NCBI RefSeq assembly: GCF_036026595.1
Contig: NZ_JARZFX010000002.1
Coordinates: 496,001 to 560,000 of the forward strand
Reading direction: 5' to 3'
DNA from: Virgibacillus_P tibetensis
GTDB taxonomy: Bacteria; Bacillota; Bacilli; Bacillales; Amphibacillaceae
Length of the DNA stretch: 64,000 bases
The notes under the pieces were generated by a model, which was given only the letters and a program-made list of their open reading frames with translations, was not told the origin of the DNA and ran no database searches. Shown piece by piece: positions 18,441 to 27,517 of this stretch. Positions within the stretch are counted from its first letter, which is position 1. Every line of letters starts with the position of its first letter. A program made the position numbers and the translations under genes.

Positions 18441-18604
18441 TCTCAGTTCTGATTGACTGGTCTTCCGTTCGCTTCTCAATCATCCTATTCGTCGCGATTT
18501 CAAATTTTGTAGTTGACTTATCAAAATAATAAAACTATTATAAAATTAGATTCCCCGCATAGTAGACAACCATCACATTCAATTCTAGAAAGGAGATTTT
18601 ATTG

Positions 18605-19663
18605 ATGATCAATAATACCTTTTACTCCCAAGAGAATCATGGTCCTTATGAACTTTACGATTTAGGAGATTTTGAATTAGAAGATGGTGGTAAAATCCCG
18701 GATTGTAAATTAGCTTATAGCACATACGGAGAACTGAACGAAACAAAGGATAATGCTATTGTCGTCCCTACATGGTTTTCTGGAACAAGCAAAGATTACG
18801 AGACTTACATTGGAGAGGGTAGAGCTCTTAATCCAACAAAATACTTTATCATCGCTATCAATCAAATTGGAAATGGTCTGTCTACCTCACCACATAATAG
18901 TCCAACCCCAAGTGACTTCCCGAATGTAAGAATAGGTGACGATGTCCGTGCACAGTATCAACTCATTACTGAAAAGTTTGGAATTAAGGAATTAGCACTT
19001 GTCGTGGGAGCCTCAATGGGCGCGCAGCAAACTTATGAGTGGGCTGTAAGATATCCGGACATGGTAAACCGTGCAGCACCAATTGCTGGAACTGCTAAAA
19101 ATACACAACATGATTTCTTATTTACTAAAACGTTAATGGAAGCGATCACTTCCGATCCAGGTTGGAATGAGGGTAATTATCAGTCCAATACAGAAGTAGC
19201 AGATGGGTTAAAAAGACATGCAGACATTTGGGCAGTAATGGGATTAAGTACCGAGTTTTATCAGCAAGAGAAATGGAAACTTTTCGGTGTTGAAACGCTG
19301 GACGAATTTATTTCCGGATTTCTTCAACCTTTATTTCAAATGATGGACCCTAATAATTTACTTGCAATGGCATGGAAATGGCAGCGAGGAGATGTCAGCA
19401 GGAATACAAACGGTAATTTGCAAGAAGCACTAGGTAGAATCAAGGCAAAAATGTTCGTCATGCCAATAGACGAAGATATGTTTTTCCCTCCAAGAGACTG
19501 TGAAGCAGAACAAAAATTGATTCCAAATAGTGAACTAAGAGTGATTTATAGTATTGCTGGGCACTTCGGTTTATTTGGTGGTGAAGGTGCATATTATCAT
19601 GACCAAATCGATAAGCATCTTAATGAATTACTTGCTACTTCAGTTGCTGATAAAGTATTGTAA
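18605..19663 (+). CDS. Homoserine O-acetyltransferase-like alpha/beta hydrolase
   Basis: A 352-residue alpha/beta-hydrolase of the MetX-like group. The nucleophile elbow is GASMGAQQTYEWA (about residues 138-150). The N-terminal LAYSTYGELNETKDNAI and NQIGNGLSTSP motifs and the late PIDEDMFFPPRDC and GHFGLFGGEG (acid and histidine) complete the triad. True MetX enzymes share this layout, but no methionine biosynthesis genes are adjacent, so the acyl substrate is unknown; it may be a hydrolase rather than an acetyltransferase. The ATG at 18605 is preferred over TTG at 18602 because AAGGAG ends nine bases before it. It has its own terminator at 19759. Confidence 0.85.
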   Translation: MINNTFYSQENHGPYELYDLGDFELEDGGKIPDCKLAYSTYGELNETKDNAIVVPTWFSGTSKDYETYIGEGRALNPTKYFIIAINQIGNGLSTSPHNSPTPSDFPNVRIGDDVRAQYQLITEKFGIKELALVVGASMGAQQTYEWAVRYPDMVNRAAPIAGTAKNTQHDFLFTKTLMEAITSDPGWNEGNYQSNTEVADGLKRHADIWAVMGLSTEFYQQEKWKLFGVETLDEFISGFLQPLFQMMDPNNLLAMAWKWQRGDVSRNTNGNLQEALGRIKAKMFVMPIDEDMFFPPRDCEAEQKLIPNSELRVIYSIAGHFGLFGGEGAYYHDQIDKHLNELLATSVADKVL

Positions 19664-19758
19664 TAAAATGGGACATCCTAAGGACTAAGGCTTGAACGAT
19701 TTTTCGGGAGACATGATTAATTTTGGTACATTTGTGATTACTGATTATTTCTAATAAG

Positions 19759-19797
19759 AAACCGAGCTGTCTGAGTGTAAGCAGCTTGGTTTTTTAT
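19759..19797 (+). terminator. Terminator of the acyltransferase-like gene
   Basis: AACCGAGCTG pairs with CAGCTTGGTT (G-T pairs allowed) and is followed by T6. Confidence 0.8.
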
Positions 19798-19887
19798 GCC
19801 ACCACATCAACTACAGAATGAGTACGGTTTTAAATCAACCTCAACCTTTTCTGCCAAAGCAACTTTATAACCTATTGTGAGACGAAT

Positions 19888-20061
19888 ATGAATACAAGTA
19901 AAGCAGCAAAGAAACTTTTTATCCATCGCAACACACTTACTTATCGTTTACAAAAAGTCGAAGAAATAACAACGTTTGATACAAAATGCTTTGAGCACTG
20001 TATGTTGCTGTATTTAGCATTGAAAAACCAGTTGTACTATATTCCATGTATCCTCACCTGA
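19888..20061 (+). pseudogene. PucR/CdaR-type regulator, C-terminal HTH remnant
   Basis: A 57-codon frame matches the very end of PucR-family activators (HTH_30): NTSKAAKKLFIHRNTLTYRL followed by QKVEEIT and LLYLALK. These regulators are normally about 400-550 residues and control purine, sugar-diacid or amino acid catabolism. The rest of the gene is gone. It sits beside remnants of amino-acid catabolic genes and may be their lost regulator. Confidence 0.7.
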
Positions 20062-20308
20062 TGAGAACGATATTTTGTAATGTTCTCATTTTTTGCGGCA
20101 AATTTTTCAGATACAACTGTTGTCATAAATCCCTTTTTATACACAATTAATGCGTTCAATACTCTATTTAGAGTTCATACATGAAATTCATTTTTAAAAG
20201 ACGAATCCCTTATTCTCTGTTTATGCCATCTATTCTTCACACACCTTTCACTTTGGGAACGGAATATATTTTTGAAAGCAAATAGATAGGTTACTTTATT
20301 TCAAGGTC
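20062..20308. other. Featureless spacer between two gene remnants
   Basis: No open frame, repeat or clear terminator seen. A short A/T-rich stem near 20060-20090 (GAGAACGATATTTTGTAATGTTCTC) could be a degenerate hairpin. Confidence 0.35.
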
Positions 20309-21195
20309 CTATGGTGAAGGAGGACCAGGTAGCGAAGTAGGCATTCTAGGGGGATTATTTGTGGGTAAAGTGTTAAGGCTGTCAAAGATGGTAGGTCCCA
20401 CTAAATAGTCTTCTTGTTGTGCAGCATCATCTTGACGACCATCACTGACAAGTTTTGCTCCTTCTTTTTCTCCAGTTTCAATATAGCTTAGTGTACGTTT
20501 CTTATAGTTGTCGCGAATAACTGGTCCAAGGAAAACTCCTTCATCCAAACTATTCCCGATTTGAATATTATTTACTTTTTACAGTTCAATAAACTCATCT
20601 GCAATTGATCCTTCTACGGCTACAATTGAATCCGCCATGCAGCGTTCATAATTTGTGTGGTTGCATTATCTAAATTTGCATCACTCAATACGATCCAGTG
20701 ATTTTTTGCACCAGCAAGTGCTTGCACGCGTTTCAGATTATCAGTACCGCGTTTGTAAACGTACTGCGACAGGCTGAGAACCAACAAAGGAAATAGACGC
20801 TGTTTGTTTATGATCCAACAAACCGTTTACAACATCATGCGCCACATGAACAATATTGAAAACACCGGCTGGTTGACCTGCCTCTTCAAATAATTCTGCT
20901 AAACGATTTGCGAGCAACGGTGTGCGTTGCATGGTTTCATCACAAAAGTGGTTCCGGTATCAATTGCCATTGGGAACATCCAGCATGGTACCATCATTGG
21001 AAAGTTAAATGGCGTAATCCCAGCAATAACTCCGATTGGATAACGATATATTCCAGATTCCAATTCCGTGGCAACCGATGGAAGTGATTCACCCCTCATA
21101 AATCTAGGCGCACCCGCAGCAAATTCCACATTTTCAATCCTACGCTGAACTTCTCCATATACTTCGTCTATTAAATCGTCACATTCCAAGATCAA
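20309..21195 (-). pseudogene. Methylmalonate-semialdehyde dehydrogenase, heavily decayed
   Basis: Three blocks of one CoA-acylating aldehyde dehydrogenase (MmsA/IolA family, normally about 485 residues) lie in order on the minus strand in different frames. Block one has YGEVQRRIENVEFAAGAPRF and TPFNFPMMVPCWMFPMA. Block two has RTPLLANRLAELFEEAGQPA and SFVGSQPVA. Block three has VFLGPVIRDNYKKRTLSYIE and YLVGPTIFDS. The N-terminus, the region around the catalytic cysteine and the C-terminus are lost or scrambled. Functional enzyme would have converted methylmalonate or malonate semialdehyde to acyl-CoA (valine, beta-alanine or inositol breakdown). Confidence 0.85.
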
Positions 21196-21420
21196 AAAAT
21201 GAAAATGGTGCTTAATATGTAGTAAGAGTTACTATTTATATATCCATTCAAACTTTCCGACTCAATCAAGTTATTGGGCAAATAAAAAAATCAAAAGTGC
21301 ATGCAATCTAAAAATGGTAGGGATAAGGTCAAGACAAATAAAATTAATGGAATACCTGTTTCAATTAATCAATATAGTACAAGTATATGTTTAAAGAAGA
21401 TTTAAGGAGGCACCAATATT

Positions 21421-22674
21421 GTGATTTTTAAATTAATGCCTGGATTAAAGCACCTTGTACAGTATAATTATGATAACCTGACCGGTGATCTTTTCGCAGG
21501 ATTAATTGTTACATTTTTATTATTACCTCAAAGCATGGCCTATGCAATCATTGCAGGAGTACCCCTTGCTGCTGGTTTATTTGCTGCAACCTTTCCTTTA
21601 ATCGTTTACGCATTATTTGGAAATTCAAAGTATTTATCCGTGGGGCCAGTTTCTGTTGTTTCTCTATTAGGCTTTTCTGGTATCTCCAGCATTGTTCAGC
21701 CACATTCTTCCCAATTCCTTGAGTTAATGATTCTTCTCGCATTAATTGTAGGGATTGTTCAAATATTTATGGGATTGATAAAGTTTGGGTCTATTTTTGA
21801 GTATGTCTCTCTCGCATTGATTAGTGGTTTTACATCTGCTATTGCGATTATTATCTCAGTAAATCAAATAAAATCAATAATGGGGGTCTCACTGCCGGGG
21901 TATAATAATTTTTTAAATTATTCTATCGAAGTTCTTAAACATCTACCCAAGGTAAATATTATTACAGTTGTGATCGGGTTAGGAAGTTTAATAATCTTAC
22001 TAGCATTAAAAAAGAAATTTCCTGTTTCACCTGGACCATTGATAGTTATTATCGCATCGGTGCTAATTGTTAATTATTATGATTTAAACAAAATAGGTGT
22101 CGACATCGTTGGGGAAATTCCCCAAGAATTACCGGTTATTTCTATTAATATACCAGCGTTTGATACATTTTTAATATTAATTCCAATAGCTTGTATGATT
22201 GGGTTTATATCATTTGTTGAATCTTATGCCATTGCGAAAACGTTATCGAATAAAGAAAATGAAATACTGAACCCAAATCAAGAGCTGATTGGATTAGGTC
22301 TGGCAAATATGACTAGTTCATTCGTTGGTGCTATCCCAGTAGCTGGAGCCATCTCAAGATCGGCTGTAAACCATCAATCCGGCGCAAAAAGTAATCTTTC
22401 ATTGTTAATAGCAGCATTTTTTATGCTATTTTCGATAATTTATCTAACTCCTTTATTTTACTATTTACCGAAAGCCACACTCGCAGCTATAATTATAATT
22501 GCTGTCTCAAATCTCATTAACTTAAAACAAATTATATATTATTTTAAATCTACATCTGTAGATGCTTTGATTTTTCTAGCTACTTTCATAGCTACATTAA
22601 TGATTGACATTTTTATTGGACTAATCATCGGTTTTTTCTTCTCTTTCCTAGTTAAAGGTTTTAAAAAATGCTAA
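21421..22674 (+). CDS. SulP family anion transporter without STAS domain
   Basis: A 417-residue membrane protein with at least ten hydrophobic segments. The SulP signature region is seen in LLPQSMAYAIIAGVP and ATFPLIVYALFGNSKYLSVG, with FVESYAIAKTLSNK and GAIPVAGAISRSAVN in the second half. Family members carry sulfate, bicarbonate or other anions and usually end with a cytosolic STAS domain for a total of about 550 residues. Here translation stops right after the last helix (FSFLVKGFKKC). It may be a naturally STAS-less form or a truncated gene. It starts with GTG behind AAGGAGG and has no obvious partner. Confidence 0.85.
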   Translation: MIFKLMPGLKHLVQYNYDNLTGDLFAGLIVTFLLLPQSMAYAIIAGVPLAAGLFAATFPLIVYALFGNSKYLSVGPVSVVSLLGFSGISSIVQPHSSQFLELMILLALIVGIVQIFMGLIKFGSIFEYVSLALISGFTSAIAIIISVNQIKSIMGVSLPGYNNFLNYSIEVLKHLPKVNIITVVIGLGSLIILLALKKKFPVSPGPLIVIIASVLIVNYYDLNKIGVDIVGEIPQELPVISINIPAFDTFLILIPIACMIGFISFVESYAIAKTLSNKENEILNPNQELIGLGLANMTSSFVGAIPVAGAISRSAVNHQSGAKSNLSLLIAAFFMLFSIIYLTPLFYYLPKATLAAIIIIAVSNLINLKQIIYYFKSTSVDALIFLATFIATLMIDIFIGLIIGFFFSFLVKGFKKC

Positions 22675-22698
22675 CAGAGTATCTTGAAATTTCGGTGT

Positions 22699-22971
22699 TT
22701 AAACGCAAAAACTAGATAAACTTTGAACTAATCCAACTTCTCCAGTAATAATAAGACCGGGGATTACAGCACCAACTGACTTTTCATCAACTTTAATAAC
22801 AGGAATACTTGTAGTATTTGTAATAAAATATACATCTGCAATTAATATTTGCTGTACAGTAAATGCTTTTAGTTTCGTATAGGTATTTAAAGTTGTTGCA
22901 AATTCCAAAACCTTATAATTAGTAATGCCATTCAATATTAGGTTTTTGGTTAAAATGGGTATATAAAACAT
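22699..22971 (-). pseudogene. D-amino acid aminotransferase (class IV), C-terminal remnant
   Basis: Ninety codons resemble the last third of D-alanine aminotransferase: LILNGITNYKVLEFA, FTVQQILIADVYFITNTTS and PVIKVDEKSVGAVIPG match the family's NGITR, E-ADEVFI-ST-TEI-PV and G-G-PG motifs. The PLP lysine half is absent and the terminal residues look random. Another broken D-amino-acid gene in a region rich in them. Confidence 0.65.
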
Positions 22972-23182
22972 CCACTTTTACGAATAATTAAATTGCTAAA
23001 ACTGTCTTCTAGTCACGCATTCACCCTAATGTTTAATAGCCTCGTAACAACTCATCTTTTTAGTGTCCATCAAATCAATAGAACCACGAATTTCCATTCA
23101 TACAAGAACATGGATAGGTAGAATGGTAGCTTTATAAAATTCACCGAATGGCCTGTTTTATCTTAAATTGATCTATTTAAGT
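22972..23182. other. Spacer between dat and ggt remnants
   Basis: No coding frame, repeat or hairpin recognised; probably eroded coding DNA. Confidence 0.35.
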
Positions 23183-23377
23183 TCAATATTTAGCAGGACT
23201 CCAAAACGGGTAAGCAAGCTGATTTGGAATAGCAGCATCGATTGCATTACCGCCCTTTTTTAACATTTCTAATCCAGCTTGAGTAGCTAATGGCTGTGAT
23301 GTAGCCACAATTCCATTCCTGGCATAAATGGTCATTCTCTGAGATGAGTATGGATAATAAAGTGAATTAATATTCAC
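23183..23377 (-). pseudogene. Second gamma-glutamyltransferase, N-terminal remnant
   Basis: The first 64 codons match the start of a cytosolic YwrD-type GGT: YYPYSSQRMTIYARNGIVAT followed by QPLATQAGLEMLKKGGNAID and AAIPNQLAYP. The match ends at GGNAIDAAI and a stop follows after 15 codons. It begins 16 bases downstream of the tctA stop, so a full ggt probably once belonged to the tctCBA operon. The start codon lies inside the hairpin at 23347-23391. Confidence 0.8.
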
Positions 23378-23391
23378 TTATTATCCATACT
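23347..23391. repeat. Long inverted repeat at the tctA/ggt-remnant junction
   Basis: AGTATGGATAATA-AGTGAAT and its complement form a stem of about 20 pairs with one bulged A and a loop of TAAT. There is no T-tract, so it is not a standard terminator. It covers the ATG of the ggt remnant. Confidence 0.75.
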
Positions 23392-23392
23392 A

Positions 23393-24913
23393 TTAAGCTA
23401 CTTTATCTTTTTTCTCCATTTTTTTCTTAACTTTATAACTTTGCCAAATTGCAAATATTATAGAAGCTACCATTAGAATAACCATGGTCCCAGATATTGG
23501 CCTAGTTAAAAAAGCAGTCCACTCCGGAGACAATTCCAAAGCTCTAAACAAATTCTTTTCAAACTCAGACCCTAGCACCAACCCAAGTACAAGTGGGGCT
23601 AACGGAACTCCCCCTTTTGATAACAAATACCCTACGATACCAAAAATAAATAGAGTCCAGATATCAAATAGGCTATTATTTAAGGCGAATGACCCTACAG
23701 CAGCTAACATTAATACTGTAGGAACGAGAATAGACTGTGGAACTTGAGCAATTTTGGTAAATACTCTAATTAAGAAGAACATTACAATAACCAGGACTAT
23801 GGCAGCTACAAGTAAACTGACATAAATGCTTCCCACTAACACAGGTTGTGTACTGAATAGCATCGGACCTGGTGTTATTCCGTGCAAAATTAGCACACCC
23901 ATCATAATCGCCATTGGAACATTTCCAGGTATACCTAGAGTCAAAGTTGGTATAAAGGCACCGCCAACAACAGCATTATTCGATGACTCTGATGCAGCTA
24001 CTCCTGCCGGATCCCCTTTCCCAAATCTCTCCGGATTTTTTGAAAACTTTTTTGCCTGGTCATAGCTGACAAAATTGGCTGCCGTCCCCCCAGCTGCTGG
24101 AATAGCACCAATCAGACTTCCAATCAGACTTGACCGTAAGATGTTTAACTTTTGTTTCCACACATCTTTTATGATTAAAGCGTACGGGATATGTACATTC
24201 ATATTTACCTTCTTTGCTTCGTTGCCTTGCTTTTTATTTTCTTTCATTTGTTCGATATTCTCCAGCATTTGCGAAAAAGCAAAGGCACCTATCAAAACCG
24301 GCAAAAGTTGAAATCCAGCGGTTAGAGCTTCAAAGCCAAAGTTAAAACGAACCTGCCCCCATGCACTGACACCAGTAGTAGCAATTAATAGGCCTATCGC
24401 CCCTGACATTAGACCTTTGATCATTGCTCCTTCGGATAGACTGCCCACCAAAGTCAAGGCAAAAAGAATTAAGGTAGCTATTTCCCAAGGACCGAAATTT
24501 AAACTGAATCTAGCTACAAGGGGTCCTATTGTTGTAAGAACGAAAACACTTAATATCGTTCCTATGAATGATGAAGCAACACCTATGCCTAAAGCTCTTC
24601 CTGGTTCTCCCCTTTTAGCCATTGGATATCCATCATATATTGTAGTAATGGAAGAAGGCGTCCCAGGTATTCCAAGCATAATACCAGAAATTAGACCACC
24701 TGAATATCCACCAACTAGCACAGCACTCATCAAAGCTAGCCCGCTAATGGCATCCATCGCAAATGTAAATGGAAAAGCAAGAACAATTCCCATAGTAACT
24801 GTAAAACCGGGTATTGCTCCGGAGATAATTCCACAAATAGTACCTATTATAATAAGTGACAAAACACTCCAATTTAAAATTTCCTGTGTAGCCAATAAAA
24901 AGAAATTATCCAC
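23393..24913 (-). CDS. tctA: Tripartite tricarboxylate transporter, large permease (TctA)
   Basis: A 506-residue protein with about 11-12 membrane helices. Typical TctA motifs: GIISGAIPGFTVTMGIVLAFP, the GIPGTPSSITTIYDGYPMAKR loop, and the duplicated AIPAAGGTAANFVSYDQAK and ESSNNAVVGGAFIPTLTLGIPG. With TctB and the lipoprotein TctC it imports organic acids using an ion gradient. It uses a GTG start behind GAGGAGAG and is the last intact gene of the operon. Substrate unknown; the ggt remnant downstream suggests an amino acid derivative. Confidence 0.93.
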   Translation of the reverse strand: MDNFFLLATQEILNWSVLSLIIIGTICGIISGAIPGFTVTMGIVLAFPFTFAMDAISGLALMSAVLVGGYSGGLISGIMLGIPGTPSSITTIYDGYPMAKRGEPGRALGIGVASSFIGTILSVFVLTTIGPLVARFSLNFGPWEIATLILFALTLVGSLSEGAMIKGLMSGAIGLLIATTGVSAWGQVRFNFGFEALTAGFQLLPVLIGAFAFSQMLENIEQMKENKKQGNEAKKVNMNVHIPYALIIKDVWKQKLNILRSSLIGSLIGAIPAAGGTAANFVSYDQAKKFSKNPERFGKGDPAGVAASESSNNAVVGGAFIPTLTLGIPGNVPMAIMMGVLILHGITPGPMLFSTQPVLVGSIYVSLLVAAIVLVIVMFFLIRVFTKIAQVPQSILVPTVLMLAAVGSFALNNSLFDIWTLFIFGIVGYLLSKGGVPLAPLVLGLVLGSEFEKNLFRALELSPEWTAFLTRPISGTMVILMVASIIFAIWQSYKVKKKMEKKDKVA

Positions 24914-24993
24914 AATTCACTCTCCTCTCTCCAGTTACTTACAAGTTTACATACAGATCTCTTTTTTACTGTAATTAAAAATATATCCCTTGT

Positions 24994-25458
24994 TTATGGC
25001 AGCATAATACTGAGCATTTCTGTAAAGGTAAAATAAACGAAGAATGTTAATACCGTTGTTACAGAGATATTGGTAATAACAGATTTGAGCCTCTTCAAAC
25101 CCATCAGTAAAGCCTGACTAGCAAACATGAATAGTAACGTTGAAATAATAAAGCCGACGTTCGATGAGAGTAGAAATACGTAAAAACCGAAAAACAGAAA
25201 CAAAAGTATAATCTCTCTGTATTTATTCCAAAATTTCTTAAAGTTAAAAACTATAGCTTGATTTTTATCAGTCTTTGTAAAAAAGGATTGAATCAATATA
25301 AAAATTGAAAAACCAGCAATGAAATATAAAAGAAACCTCGGATACGCAGCAGGACTAACCACCTGTACACTTGTTTTTTCACCAAACTTAAACGTCTCCA
25401 TATACATGACTAGACAGACGATAAGGGTGCAAATTGAAAGTATGCGATTTTTCACCAT
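24994..25458 (-). CDS. tctB: Tripartite tricarboxylate transporter, small permease (TctB)
   Basis: A 154-residue protein with four hydrophobic segments and an AYPRFLLYFIAGFSI motif after the first helix, typical of TctB. It lies between tctC and tctA, starts behind GGGAGGAAG and is needed with TctA to form the membrane part of the carrier. Confidence 0.88.
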   Translation of the reverse strand: MVKNRILSICTLIVCLVMYMETFKFGEKTSVQVVSPAAYPRFLLYFIAGFSIFILIQSFFTKTDKNQAIVFNFKKFWNKYREIILLFLFFGFYVFLLSSNVGFIISTLLFMFASQALLMGLKRLKSVITNISVTTVLTFFVYFTFTEMLSIMLP

Positions 25459-25486
25459 GATCTCTTCCTCCCTCCGTGTTGTAATG

Positions 25487-25518
25487 AAAAGCTAATGAAG
25501 GGCATGTCCACCATTAGC
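25487..25518 (-). terminator. Intra-operon hairpin between tctC and tctB
   Basis: GCTAATG and CATTAGC pair with a 14-base loop. On the minus strand TTTTCATT follows the stem. It would allow partial termination, so that the binding protein is made in excess over the permeases. Confidence 0.55.
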
Positions 25519-25542
25519 TCGTTAGCTTTCTGTTTAACCAAA

Positions 25543-26538
25543 CTAGAAATCCATATTTTTAGCTAGATTATCCAATCTCTCCTGTAAATCATCAAGCCAT
25601 GACTTATATTCGTCATGGGGTTTAAAGTAAACAATTGACCCAAGTTCTGCTATTTGTTCTTGGACCTCAGGATCATCTAGAGCCTTTTGAAATGCTTCTT
25701 CAATTTTTATAATCACCTCTTCAGGAGTTCCTTCTGGTGCGAATATTCCTCGACTTGTTGCATTTTCCATATCAATGCCTTGTTCTGCAAAAGTAGGGAT
25801 ATTTGGTATACCTTCCAATTTTTCTTCATATGCAACACCTAAAGGTACAAACTCATTTCCAAAATAAGCTTGACCTGATGTATAGTTTGTCATTGCACTG
25901 TCAATTTGTTTAGCCAGTAAAGCGTTAATTTGTTCACCCGTGCCTTCATAACCAATCAATTTAATTTCATCTTCCTCAAGGCCCGCCGCATCCATCAACT
26001 GAGCTATAAAGAAGTGATCCGTTGTACCAGGATAATGACTATATTTTACCTCTCCAGGATTTGACTTTACATAGTCCAAAAATCCATTAATGTCTTTCCA
26101 ACCTGAATCGGCGTGAACAGTTAGAATGTTCGGTGTTTGCGTAAGTAATGCAATCGGTTCGAATGCATCGAAAGAATAATCTACAACTCCAGCAAGATGG
26201 GCTGTGTGTATAACATCATGGCTTGCAAGAATCGTATATCCATCTGGGGTAGAATTTTTTACCTGTCTTGACCCATTTGTAGAACTTGCACCTTCCATAT
26301 TAACTGGCACAATCGTTTGCCCTAAATACTGTTCTGCATGCGAGGCAATTAAACGGAATATAATATCAGTTGCACCACCAGGTCCATAAGGAATAATCAT
26401 TTTAATTTGTTGTTTTGGATAATCCCCTGAAGATGCCGTTTCAGAATCATTTGATTCAGTTGACCCAGCTGATGAACTACAGCCTGCAACAATTATTAAT
26501 AATAGTACGAGTAATAGAAAGTTGATTTTTTTCATCAT
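25543..26538 (-). CDS. tctC: Tripartite tricarboxylate transporter substrate-binding lipoprotein (TctC/Bug)
   Basis: A 331-residue extracellular solute-binding protein anchored by a lipid. The signal peptide ends with a lipobox VAGCSSS (cysteine about residue 20), followed by a serine-rich linker. The Bug fold is recognised by KMIIPYGPGGATDIIFR, near the start of the mature domain, and the late GIFAPEGTPEEVI motif. First gene of the operon tctC-tctB-tctA. Ligand unknown; Bug proteins bind carboxylates and amino acids. Confidence 0.92.
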   Translation of the reverse strand: MMKKINFLLLVLLLIIVAGCSSSAGSTESNDSETASSGDYPKQQIKMIIPYGPGGATDIIFRLIASHAEQYLGQTIVPVNMEGASSTNGSRQVKNSTPDGYTILASHDVIHTAHLAGVVDYSFDAFEPIALLTQTPNILTVHADSGWKDINGFLDYVKSNPGEVKYSHYPGTTDHFFIAQLMDAAGLEEDEIKLIGYEGTGEQINALLAKQIDSAMTNYTSGQAYFGNEFVPLGVAYEEKLEGIPNIPTFAEQGIDMENATSRGIFAPEGTPEEVIIKIEEAFQKALDDPEVQEQIAELGSIVYFKPHDEYKSWLDDLQERLDNLAKNMDF

Positions 26539-26563
26539 TATTAATTTCCTCCTAAATTTAGTA

Positions 26564-26597
26564 AAGTAATCGCTTACAAAATTATAAGCGTAAACAC
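26564..26597. promoter_or_regulatory. Two tandem cre-like (CcpA) sites upstream of tctC
   Basis: Read on the minus strand, 26579-26564 is TTGTAAGCGATTACTT, one mismatch from the cre consensus WTGNAARCGNWWWCAW. On the plus strand 26582-26597 is TTATAAGCGTAAACAC, with two mismatches. They lie just upstream of the ribosome site, a position where CcpA acts as a roadblock. Binding is inferred. Confidence 0.55.
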
Positions 26598-27438
26598 TAG
26601 CCGAATAATTCCACCTCCGCTTTACTTATAACAACACACAACCTTACCAATATGATAGTCATTAATTAGTTTTAACTACAATAATAAGTATATACATATA
26701 TATATCCCTTCATTTTGTATTATTATATAGAATCATTTTCACTTTGTCTACAGGTATTTACAATTTTTAAAATTTAATTACAATTATAAATAAGCTGAAT
26801 TATTCACACATGGATAGTTAGATCATTGATAAAATCCAGAATTCATATTTTCCTGTTCCATTGAAAAACATCTCGGCAATTTGGCTGTTTGAAAATTGTT
26901 TTTAAAATGAAAGTTTGAAAATAGACGATTTTTGGGCAGACTACTCCCTTGTCTAAATTGAATTTTAAGTTTACTCCAGCTGCTTTGTTTTCCAGACGAA
27001 CAAAAGAATATGCAAATAGAAACCCTACGAACAAGGATCATTTTAGTTTCCATCATATTAGTAAAGTCTGGACGATCCCTTTACTTCAATTTATCCTCAA
27101 GTTTCGTGTATAGGGATTTCTTCTGGAAAGAGCTCCAGTGAGTCCAAATTTATAAGAAAAAACCGCCACTCAGTGATTAAAGAAAATTGTGACTCTAGCT
27201 TGAAAAATTATGTGTTTAGGTATTATGTCCCTAGGGATTTACGTTTGGGTCCACTATATTAACTATTTTGAGATGGGTAACTCCCTCAATAACATAAAAT
27301 CTATAAAGGAGTTATTGTGCCAGTCCCCCGCTTCCACATTAAGTTGTTACTTTTTATATAGCCCTTATTCATCAGTTTGTAAATGTCAATGATAATCTGT
27401 ACATTTTTAATTGTTTAATTTGCCTGTATTTCCGAATT
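26598..27438. other. Long AT-rich intergenic region without a recognised gene
   Basis: About 840 bases between tctC and the STAND ATPase terminator. Overlapping minus-strand frames at 26823-27056 (65-77 codons) have no recognisable motif and no convincing ribosome site. They could be remnants of a lost gene. The tctC promoter probably lies at 26600-26760. Confidence 0.4.
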
Positions 27439-27487
27439 AAAAAAAGCTGCCAGATTCAATGAAAACTCTCCATTGAACTAACAGCTT
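27439..27487 (-). terminator. Terminator of the STAND ATPase gene
   Basis: On the minus strand AAGCTG pairs with CAGCTT and TTCAATG with CATTGAA, with an internal loop, followed by T7. It is about 30 bases past the stop. Confidence 0.8.
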
Positions 27488-27517
27488 CTACAAGGCAGGG
27501 AAGCCCCCACCTCCATC

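Noticed and set aside
24417..24974. Open frame of 185 codons on the plus strand
   Set aside because: Antisense to tctA, no protein-like features, and a composition dictated by the real gene.
26823..27056. Two overlapping minus-strand frames of 65-77 codons
   Set aside because: No recognised motif, no ribosome site, and each contradicts the other. Kept only as a note in the intergenic entry.
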